From the NCBI RefSeq assembly GCF_002246015.1, contig NZ_NOLJ01000006.1, positions 128,232-192,231 on the forward strand: a DNA stretch of 64,000 nt. The letters run 5' to 3'. The stretch's first letter is position 1, and each line of letters starts with the position of its first letter. Source of the DNA: Nostoc sp. 'Peltigera membranacea cyanobiont' 210A (GTDB lineage Bacteria; Cyanobacteriota; Cyanobacteriia; Cyanobacteriales; Nostocaceae). Made by a program: the position numbers and the translations under genes. The notes below the pieces were generated by a model. The model was not told where the DNA came from and ran no database searches. It saw only the letters and a list, made by a program, of their open reading frames with translations. This document shows positions 1 to 7,060 of this stretch, one piece after another.

Positions 1-183
1 GCTCAAGGAGTCGCTGGGGTACTGCTTGTAGAAGTCGAACGAGGAGTAAGTTCGATGACACTGACGCTAACTCAGAGTCAAGTGAAATACCATTTACAGG
101 GACGGAGTAAGAGCCAAGAATTTCAAAATTACTATCGTTTGTTTTATTACATTGCCCAGCAGTATCGGATTTCAAAGTCTTGA
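1..183 (+). CDS. C-terminal end of an unidentified protein (5' end outside window)
   Basis: Frame 1 is open from the first base to a TGA at 181-183 and gives 60 residues ending in YYIAQQYRISKS. The 5' part lies outside the window. The tail is rich in Gln, Tyr and Ser and shows no motif I recognise. Base composition and the clean stop before a spacer of cyanobacterial repeats (CCCAATCCCC units, about 240-285) suggest a real gene end. It lies upstream of sqdB on the same strand, separated by about 170 bases, so co-transcription cannot be judged. No function is proposed. Confidence 0.5.
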   Translation, partial: AQGVAGVLLVEVERGVSSMTLTLTQSQVKYHLQGRSKSQEFQNYYRLFYYIAQQYRISKS

Positions 184-355
184 GTTATGGGGCATGGGGC
201 ATGGAACCGAGGAAGAAGAAGAACTATTAACTCCTCACTCCCAATCCCCAGTCCCCAATCCCCAATCCCCAAAATCCACATCTCCCCCAGAATAATGATT
301 AAGAGGGTACAGAAACCTGATAGATTTAGCTATCAGCGAGTAAAAACTGGTGAAG

Positions 356-1510
356 ATGAAAGTCCTGGTTATTGGTGGTGATGGATATTGCGGTTGGGCA
401 ACTGCTCTTTACCTTTCCAATCGAGGTTATGAAGTTGGAATTCTAGATAGTTTGGTGCGGCGGCACTGGGATAATGAACTTGGTGTCGAAACTCTCACTC
501 CGATCGCACTAATTCAACAACGTCTCCAGCGCTGGCAAGATTTGACAGGTAAATCGATCGACTTGTTCATCGGCGATATTACGAATTACGAGTTTCTCCA
601 TAAAACATTACAGCAATTTCAGCCAAATGCTCTGGTGCATTTTGGCGAACAGCGTTCGGCCCCATTTTCCATGATTGACCGAGAACACGCAGTTCTCACC
701 CAGGTCAATAATGTAGTTGGGACGTTGAACTTACTGTACGCCATGCGGGAAGACTTCCCCGACTGTCATTTGGTGAAGCTGGGAACGATGGGCGAATACG
801 GTACGCCCAACATTGATATCGAAGAAGGGTATATCACCATTGAACACAATGGACGCAAGGATACCCTACCTTATCCCAAGCAACCCGGTTCGATGTACCA
901 TTTAAGCAAAGTCCACGATAGTCATAACATCCACTTTGCTTGCCGGATTTGGGGCTTGCGGGCAACGGATTTAAATCAAGGTGTAGTTTATGGCGTTTTA
1001 ACCGAAGAAACGGGGATAGACGAACTATTGATTAATCGGCTGGATTACGATGGTGTGTTTGGTACTGCACTAAACCGCTTTTGTATTCAAGCAGCAATTG
1101 GACATCCGTTAACTGTCTACGGTAAAGGTGGACAAACTCGCGGATTTTTGGATATTCGGGATACAGTCAGATGTGTGGAATTAGCGATCGCTAACCCTGC
1201 CGAGGCTGGTGAATTCCGCGTATTTAATCAATTTACCGAACAATTTAGCGTCGGCGATTTGGCATTGATGGTGAAAAAAGCTGGTAACGCTATCGGATTG
1301 AACGTAGAAATCAATCATTTAGATAATCCCAGAGTTGAAAAAGAAGAACATTACTTCAACGCTAAAAATACAAAATTGCTTGATTTAGGTTTGCAGCCTC
1401 ACCTGCTCTCTGATTCTCTCCTCGATTCTCTGTTAAACTTTGCCATCAAGTATCAGGAACGAGTTGATCACAAACAAATTCTGCCTAAAGTCTCTTGGCA
1501 CAGAAATTAG
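356..1510 (+). CDS. sqdB: UDP-sulfoquinovose synthase SqdB
   Basis: Makes UDP-sulfoquinovose from UDP-glucose and sulfite, the head-group donor for the thylakoid sulfolipid SQDG. The protein is 384 residues, the usual length. It is an extended short-chain dehydrogenase: the NAD-binding glycine motif VLVIGGDGYCGWATA is at the N terminus and the active-site block GTMGEYGTPNIDIEEGYI follows at about 143-160, with catalytic Thr and Glu. The YxxxK pair lies in SMYHLSKVH (Y181, K185). The frame also allows a GTG at 350, but ATG at 356 (MKVLVIGG) matches the family. The next gene begins with the SqdX glycosyltransferase, the partner in sulfolipid synthesis. Confidence 0.96.
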   Translation: MKVLVIGGDGYCGWATALYLSNRGYEVGILDSLVRRHWDNELGVETLTPIALIQQRLQRWQDLTGKSIDLFIGDITNYEFLHKTLQQFQPNALVHFGEQRSAPFSMIDREHAVLTQVNNVVGTLNLLYAMREDFPDCHLVKLGTMGEYGTPNIDIEEGYITIEHNGRKDTLPYPKQPGSMYHLSKVHDSHNIHFACRIWGLRATDLNQGVVYGVLTEETGIDELLINRLDYDGVFGTALNRFCIQAAIGHPLTVYGKGGQTRGFLDIRDTVRCVELAIANPAEAGEFRVFNQFTEQFSVGDLALMVKKAGNAIGLNVEINHLDNPRVEKEEHYFNAKNTKLLDLGLQPHLLSDSLLDSLLNFAIKYQERVDHKQILPKVSWHRN

Positions 1511-1540
1511 CGTAAACCCCAGTAAATCGTGGGTCTAAAA

Positions 1541-1575
1541 TTAGTCGTCATATTTTAGCACAATATGACGACTAA
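1541..1575. terminator. Stem-loop after sqdB
   Basis: A perfect 14-bp inverted repeat, TTAGTCGTCATATT and its complement, with a 7-base loop, starts 30 bases after the sqdB stop. There is no clear T-run afterwards, so it may be an imperfect terminator or an mRNA 3'-end stabiliser. It would help uncouple sqdB from the downstream fusion gene. Confidence 0.5.
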
Positions 1576-1737
1576 CCAGTTATTATTTATCAGGCGTATT
1601 GTCCAGCTACTACTAAATTTGCCGTTTACTACAGTTATTTTGACTGTGGAGAGTTGATTACACCACGCGAGAGAGTTTACTCTGTGTTTGATACCGAAAT
1701 GCAAGCAAAGCTGAGATTATCTGCCTGGACTGAATAG
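1576..1737 (+). pseudogene. Possible gene remnant between sqdB and sqdX
   Basis: After a TAA at 1573-1575, the same frame stays open to a TAG at 1735-1737. It encodes about 53 residues with coding-like composition (AVYYSYFDCGEL, then ITPRERVYSVFDTEMQAKLR). The first ATG is only at 1699, so no standard full-length start exists. It could be a 5'-truncated remnant, a small gene with a rare start, or chance. It ends 6 bases before the next ATG. I do not recognise the family. Confidence 0.2.
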
Positions 1738-1743
1738 TTTTTT

Positions 1744-4700
1744 ATGAGAATTGCCCTATTTACCGAAACCTTTTTACCCAAGGTTGACGGCATTGTAACG
1801 CGCCTGCGCCATACTGTCGATCATCTCCAGCGCAGTGGTAATCAAGTGTTGGTGATTGCCCCCGATGGAGGCATTACAGAACACAAAGGCGCTAAAGTTT
1901 ACGGCGTTACTGGCTTTCCTCTGCCATTGTATCCAGAATTGAAAATGGCATTACCTCGCCCAGCCATTGGTTACATCTTAGAAGAGTTTAAGCCTGATAT
2001 TATTCATGTCGTGAATCCAGCCGTTTTGGGTTTGTCTGGGATATTTTATAGTAAAATCCTCAAAATCCCCTTGGTGGCCTCTTATCATACCCATTTACCC
2101 CAATATCTCCAGCATTACGGCTTGGGGATGCTGGAGGGTTTTCTTTGGGAACTGCTCAAAGGCGCTCATAATCAAGCAGCGTTGAATCTGTGTACCTCCA
2201 CAGCAATGGTAGAGGAATTGACAGCACATGGTATTGAACGTGTAGATTTATGGCAGCGTGGGGTGGATACAGAATTATTTCACCCCGATTTAGCTAGTGT
2301 AGAGATGCGATCGCGTCTATCACAAAATCATCCAGAAAGCCCATTGCTACTTTACGTGGGCCGGCTTTCCGCTGAAAAAGAAATTGAGCGCATTAAACCA
2401 ATCTTAGAAGCAATTCCCCAAGCGCGGTTGGCATTGGTTGGAGATGGGCCGCACCGTCAAGCATTGCAAAAACACTTTGCTGGCACAAACACTTATTTTG
2501 TTGGCTATCTTATGGGGCAAGAGTTAGGTTCTGCCTTTGCGAGTGCTGATGCTTTCATCTTTCCTTCCCGTACAGAAACACTAGGCTTACGCGTCAAAGA
2601 CTTATCTGTTAATGAATTTGTTTGCTTACTCGACTTTATAACTGCTGAGTTCCAGCAATTTCTGAGAGCTATTGAACTGATCAATAATGAAGCTCTAGAA
2701 ACTATGTTGGAGAAAGTATTAGAAGCTATCACCCTCAAAATTGGTCAAATTCTCCAAGCAGAACATACAGCCATTTTTTTAGTTGATTATGACAAAGGTC
2801 AACTGTGGTCAAAAGTTCCTCAAGATAATACCCAAAAATTCTTAGAAATTCGTACTCCCATTACAGTGGGTATCCCTGGCCATGTTGCTAGTACAGGTCA
2901 ATACCTGAATATATCTGAAACTTATACTCATCCCCTATTTAGCCCAGAACTTGAAAAACAAATGGGCTATAAAATCCGTAATATTTTATGTATGCCCGTT
3001 ATCAGTAGCAAAAACCAGACTGTAGCGGTAGTGCAACTAGCTAATAAAACCGGGAATGTTCCGTTTAATCATGATGATGAAGAACGTTTTCGAGACTTTG
3101 CGGCTTCAATTGGGATTATCCTGGAAAGCTGCCAATCTTTTTATGTAGCGGCTCGTAATCAAAGAGGCGCAACGGCTTTGTTGCGGGCAACTCAGACACT
3201 GGGGCAAAGTTTAGATTTAGAAGCAACTTTGCAGATAGTCATGGAACAAGCTCGAATTTTAATGCAAGCAGACCGCAGCACACTGTTTTTATATCGTAAA
3301 GAGCTAAACGAACTCTCGACGAAAGTTGCAGTGGCAGCAGATGGCACAAACTTGATAGAAATTCGCATTCCCGCTAACCGTGGCATTGCTGGCTATGTAG
3401 CTTCCACTGGTGAAGCCTTAAATATTTCTGATGCTTATAAAGACCCCCGCTTTGACCCAACTATAGATAAAAAAACTGGTTATATAACTCGCAATATCCT
3501 ATGTTTACCAGTATTTAATTCTGCAAATGAATTGATTGGTGTTACACAATTAATTAATAAGCAACAAAACAGTTTTACTGCTTCTGATGAAGAGTTTATG
3601 CGGGCTTTTAATAATCAGGCAGGAATTGCCTTAGAAAATGCTCGGCTGTTTGAAAATGTGCTGTTAGAAAAACAGTATCAAAAAGATATTTTACAAAGTC
3701 TGTCAGATGCTGTGATATCTACAGATATGGCAGGACAGATTGTCACGATTAATGATGCAGCCCTAGAGTTGCTGGGTTGTCCGATAGGAGACGCTAATAG
3801 TAAAAACAACAAGATTTTGTGGGAACAAAATTTGATTGGTCGCCTAGTTTGGGAAGTTGTGCCAATTGAAAATCTCCAAATGCGACTAGAAGATAGTCTC
3901 AAAACTGGAGCTAAACATTATGTACCAGAGCAAAGTTTGATGCTGGGACTTTATCAAGCGCTAAGTGAAAATCAGGACGAGCTAAACCCTAGCTATCCGC
4001 TAACAGGACTTAGGAATCAGCACCCAATTTTAGCACTGCGCGATCGCACGAACCCCGATGTTTTTATTCCCTGGAATCAACCTCTGACTCCCCAATCTGA
4101 GTTTCTCACTTCTGATGAAGTACAAACATTAGAGCGCAGTATCAATCTTACTGTTAATCCCCTGACCAACCCAGAAGGCGGTGTACGCGGTGGTTTGGTG
4201 GTCTTAGAAGACATTACTCAGGAAAAACGGATGAAAACTACCATGTCCCGCTACCTGACGCCCCATGTCGCTGAACAAGTTATGGCACTAGGGGAAGATG
4301 CTTTAATGGTAGGCGAACGGAAGGAAGTAACTATCTTGTTTTCTGATATCCGGGGCTATACAACACTTACGGAAAATCTTGGTGCAGCTGAGGTGGTATT
4401 GCTGCTCAATCAGTATTTTGAAACGATGGTAGAGGCGGTTTTTAACCACGAAGGCACTCTCGATAAATTTATTGGTGATGCCTTAATGGCGGTATTTGGT
4501 GCGCCGCTACCATTGACAGAAAATCATGCTTGGAGGGCTGTACAGTCAGCGTTAGATATGAGACGCCGCTTAGAGGAATTTAACCAACGGCGAATTATCC
4601 AGGCGCAGCCGCAAATTCGTATTGGCATTGGGATTAGTTCTGGGGATGTGGTTTCGGGTAATATTGGTTCCCGCAAACGGATGGATTACACCGTCATTGG

Positions 4701-5109
4701 AGATGGTGTAAATTTAAGTTCGCGCTTGGAAGCGGTAACTAAAGATTACGGTTGTGATATTCTTTTGAGTGAATTTACTTACCAATTGTGCAGCGATCGC
4801 ATTTGGGTGCGCCAGTTAGATAAAATCCGAGTCAAAGGGAAACACCAGGCAGTTAATATCTACGAGTTAATTGGCGATGACACTACTGAGTTAGATGCCA
4901 ACACTCAAGAGTTTTTATTTCATTATCATACTGGACGCGCTGCTTATTTATCGCGCAACTTCTCACAAGCGATCGCTTGTTTCGAGTCCGCCAAATCTAT
5001 CCAACCCCAAGACCAAGCTGTTGATATCCACCTAGAGCGTGCGCGTAATTACCAACAAACGCCGCCTCCAGAGTCCTGGGATGGTGTCTGGACAATGCTT
5101 ACTAAGTAG
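1744..5109 (+). CDS. Chimeric SqdX N-terminal part fused to GAF-GAF-PAS adenylate cyclase
   Basis: One 1,121-residue frame. Residues 1-282 are SqdX, the GT4 glycosyltransferase that moves sulfoquinovose onto diacylglycerol (FTETFLPKVDGIVTR, ASYHTHLPQYL, LLYVGRLSAEKE). SqdX is normally about 375-380 residues; here it stops in FPSRTETLGL, before the rest of the C-terminal nucleotide-binding lobe. From about 283 the protein is a cyclase: GAF at about 315-467, GAF at about 483-637, PAS-like at about 645-760, and class III catalytic domain at about 855-1040. Metal-binding Asp868 (FSDIRGYT) and Asp912 (FIGDALMAV) are present, Lys908 suggests ATP as substrate, and NLSSRLE is intact. The GAF-GAF-PAS-cyclase layout is that of Anabaena CyaB1/CyaB2, which are about 860 residues, so the 839-residue cyclase part is nearly complete. 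The cyclase is probably active; the transferase is probably not. A deletion joining neighbouring genes or an assembly error could explain it. Confidence 0.85.
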   Translation: MRIALFTETFLPKVDGIVTRLRHTVDHLQRSGNQVLVIAPDGGITEHKGAKVYGVTGFPLPLYPELKMALPRPAIGYILEEFKPDIIHVVNPAVLGLSGIFYSKILKIPLVASYHTHLPQYLQHYGLGMLEGFLWELLKGAHNQAALNLCTSTAMVEELTAHGIERVDLWQRGVDTELFHPDLASVEMRSRLSQNHPESPLLLYVGRLSAEKEIERIKPILEAIPQARLALVGDGPHRQALQKHFAGTNTYFVGYLMGQELGSAFASADAFIFPSRTETLGLRVKDLSVNEFVCLLDFITAEFQQFLRAIELINNEALETMLEKVLEAITLKIGQILQAEHTAIFLVDYDKGQLWSKVPQDNTQKFLEIRTPITVGIPGHVASTGQYLNISETYTHPLFSPELEKQMGYKIRNILCMPVISSKNQTVAVVQLANKTGNVPFNHDDEERFRDFAASIGIILESCQSFYVAARNQRGATALLRATQTLGQSLDLEATLQIVMEQARILMQADRSTLFLYRKELNELSTKVAVAADGTNLIEIRIPANRGIAGYVASTGEALNISDAYKDPRFDPTIDKKTGYITRNILCLPVFNSANELIGVTQLINKQQNSFTASDEEFMRAFNNQAGIALENARLFENVLLEKQYQKDILQSLSDAVISTDMAGQIVTINDAALELLGCPIGDANSKNNKILWEQNLIGRLVWEVVPIENLQMRLEDSLKTGAKHYVPEQSLMLGLYQALSENQDELNPSYPLTGLRNQHPILALRDRTNPDVFIPWNQPLTPQSEFLTSDEVQTLERSINLTVNPLTNPEGGVRGGLVVLEDITQEKRMKTTMSRYLTPHVAEQVMALGEDALMVGERKEVTILFSDIRGYTTLTENLGAAEVVLLLNQYFETMVEAVFNHEGTLDKFIGDALMAVFGAPLPLTENHAWRAVQSALDMRRRLEEFNQRRIIQAQPQIRIGIGISSGDVVSGNIGSRKRMDYTVIGDGVNLSSRLEAVTKDYGCDILLSEFTYQLCSDRIWVRQLDKIRVKGKHQAVNIYELIGDDTTELDANTQEFLFHYHTGRAAYLSRNFSQAIACFESAKSIQPQDQAVDIHLERARNYQQTPPPESWDGVWTMLTK

Positions 5110-5230
5110 TCATTTGTCATTGGTCATTTGTCACTTGTACTGAGCGTAGTCGTTGGCGGAGCCTCTCGTAGAGAAGTATTGGTCATTGGTCATTGCTTAT
5201 TCTCCTTGTCTCCCCCATCTCCCCCATCTC
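5110..5230. repeat. Short tandem heptamer-type repeats
   Basis: The spacer after the cyclase holds repeated TCATTTGTCATTGGTCATT units on both sides of a palindromic stretch (GGCGGAGCCTCTCGTAGAGAAG), then CTCCCCCATCTCCCCCATCTCCC. These are the dispersed short repeats common in Nostoc spacers. The same TCATTGGTCATT unit recurs at 9605-9640 and 57683-57713. It lies between convergent genes. Confidence 0.7.
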
Positions 5231-5234
5231 CCGT

Positions 5235-5510
5235 TCAATCTTTAGTCTCTCCCTGGTCATCCTGAAACGGCTCTTCGCCAATTCCTAGCTCTTTTTTTGA
5301 GCGTTTCAACTGTTTCCACAGATCCTTTATTTGTTCGTAAGCTGCACCTGGAGGCACTTTTCCGCCTGTTTCTAAGTTGCAAATGTAACTTACCCGTTGA
5401 GCAAATTCCTGGAGATTTGCATTAAAAACCAAGTTTTCTGGCTTAACTTGACCGTAATAGCGACCGCGAGGGAAGAGAAAATCATCCTTGTTCACTATTT
5501 TTTTGTCCAT
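5235..5510 (-). CDS. Conserved small cyanobacterial protein of unknown function
   Basis: 91 residues with an acidic C-terminal tail (EEPFQDDQGETKD) and no signal peptide or membrane segment. The middle reads FPRGRYYGQVKPENLVFNAN, followed by a helical segment (FAQRVSYICNLETGGK, IKDLWKQLKRSKKELG). I recall similar short proteins as a conserved cyanobacterial family (possibly DUF7219) but cannot confirm this. It is convergent with the cyclase fusion gene and has its own long upstream spacer. Soluble cytoplasmic protein; function unknown. Confidence 0.75.
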   Translation of the reverse strand: MDKKIVNKDDFLFPRGRYYGQVKPENLVFNANLQEFAQRVSYICNLETGGKVPPGAAYEQIKDLWKQLKRSKKELGIGEEPFQDDQGETKD

Positions 5511-6149
5511 TTATTCAATTCACCTTGTGTTTGGGTTTCTGAAGCTGAATTACTAGCTAACCTAATTTTTACTTATGTCAGATTGGGGTAAATCAGATCA
5601 TCCGACTCCTTTTCCAATTGTTGATCGGGAATTGGTTAATTCAGATTTTGAGACTAGAGGTTGAAGCTGGAAATATTTTCTGTGTTAAATGTTACAAAAA
5701 AAAATTGCTAAAGTTACTAGAGAGAATATTTGATTTTCCTCACGGTTGTCAATTTATCTCATCTTAATTTATGAAATTCAAATTGTAATTAGCTTCAATC
5801 GAAACCTTTATGTACAAATATATTATGACATATCAGTATGCCTTGGTAACTTATTCTCTTAAAACTAATTAAAATCCTGATAGTAAAACTACTTAGGTGA
5901 GGATACTAGATACGAAAGCTAACTGTCCTCTGTTAAAAGTTAGAGATTTAGTTCTAAATATTTGGCAATTAGCTATTAAGCAGCGATCGCGCAGAGAAAA
6001 TTGGGCTAGGTATTTGGTTATTAATTATTTTAACCTGCCCCTGCTTCCTCTTAAATAATCACCAATGGCTAATAATTAATAACTAAAGATAAAATGGTGA
6101 AGCCTCAAAGGACAATTTTTGTCCATCGCCTAAAACACTACCTGCCACC
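5511..6149. other. AT-rich spacer, no gene recognised
   Basis: About 640 bases separate the divergent 91-residue gene and purC. The stretch is AT-rich with stops in all frames and one HIP1 site (about 5983-5990). Only short frames occur, including one at 6094-6348 that overlaps purC in another frame and is a shadow. Its length would accommodate promoters for both genes or a small RNA, but I see no recognisable structure. Confidence 0.6.
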
Positions 6150-6887
6150 ATGTCTGTTAATTCCAAGTTATACGAAGGCAAAGCAAAAATTCTTTATACA
6201 ACGGACGATCCAGAAGTCTTGTTGGCTGATTTTAAGGACGATGCCACGGCGTTTAACGCCCAAAAGCGTGGCAACATCGAAGGGAAAGGAAAAATTAATT
6301 GTAGCATTTCCAGCCAGCTTTTTAAACAGTTGGAGGCTTATGGTATAAAGACTCACTTTATCGATAGTCCTGCCCCGAATCAAATGCGGGTGAGGGCAGT
6401 AAAGATTTTACCCTTAGAAGTGGTGATCAGAAATATTGCTGCTGGCAGTTTGTGTCAGCAAACAGGTTTACCAGTGGGTACAATTCTGAAACAGCCTTTG
6501 GTTGAGTTCTATTATAAAAACGATCAATTAGGAGATCCTTTGTTGACACGCGATCGCCTGTACCTACTAGAACTAGCGACTGCGGAACAAGTAGACGCAA
6601 TTACACATCTAGCATTGCAAATCAATGAATTTCTCAATAACTTTTGGCAGCGGTGTGGCATTACCCTAGTAGACTTCAAACTAGAGTTTGGTTTGGACTC
6701 ACAACAGCAGTTGCTCTTGGCAGATGAAATTAGCCCCGACACCTGCCGTTTGTGGGATACCGCAGAAAAGGACTCAAACCGCCGGGTAATGGACAAAGAT
6801 CGCTTTCGCCGAGACTTAGGAAATGTAGAGGATGCCTACCAGGAGGTCTTACAAAGAGTGCTAAAAGCAGTAGAAACTACAAGTTAA
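6150..6887 (+). CDS. purC: SAICAR synthetase PurC
   Basis: Phosphoribosylaminoimidazole-succinocarboxamide synthase joins aspartate to CAIR with ATP in de novo purine synthesis. The 245-residue length is standard for the single-domain bacterial enzyme. Seen: N-terminal LYEGKAKILYTTDDPE (ATP-binding loop), FDSQ-like DATAFNAQKRGNIEGKGKIN, signature LPLEVVIRNIAAGS at about 86-99, and LVDFKLEFGL and LADEISPDTCRLWD near the C terminus. It precedes the Omp85 gene by about 170 bases on the same strand; this neighbourhood recurs in Nostoc-type genomes, though the functions are unrelated. Confidence 0.97.
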   Translation: MSVNSKLYEGKAKILYTTDDPEVLLADFKDDATAFNAQKRGNIEGKGKINCSISSQLFKQLEAYGIKTHFIDSPAPNQMRVRAVKILPLEVVIRNIAAGSLCQQTGLPVGTILKQPLVEFYYKNDQLGDPLLTRDRLYLLELATAEQVDAITHLALQINEFLNNFWQRCGITLVDFKLEFGLDSQQQLLLADEISPDTCRLWDTAEKDSNRRVMDKDRFRRDLGNVEDAYQEVLQRVLKAVETTS

Positions 6888-7060
6888 CCAAGTAAAAACC
6901 AAAAGGTGAGAAGGAATTATATTTAACTTTTGCCTTTTGCCTTTTGCCTTGTAAAGTAAAAAAGCAAAAGAAAAAAATTATGTTTTGAGTTTTACCTTTG
7001 GGATAAGGGCATTATTGCCTTGTGATGGTGTGTGTGGTCGTGAAGAGGAATATAAGTAAA

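Noticed and set aside
187..381. 64-residue plus-strand frame before sqdB
   Set aside because: It reads CCCAATCCCC repeats and overlaps the sqdB start in another frame.
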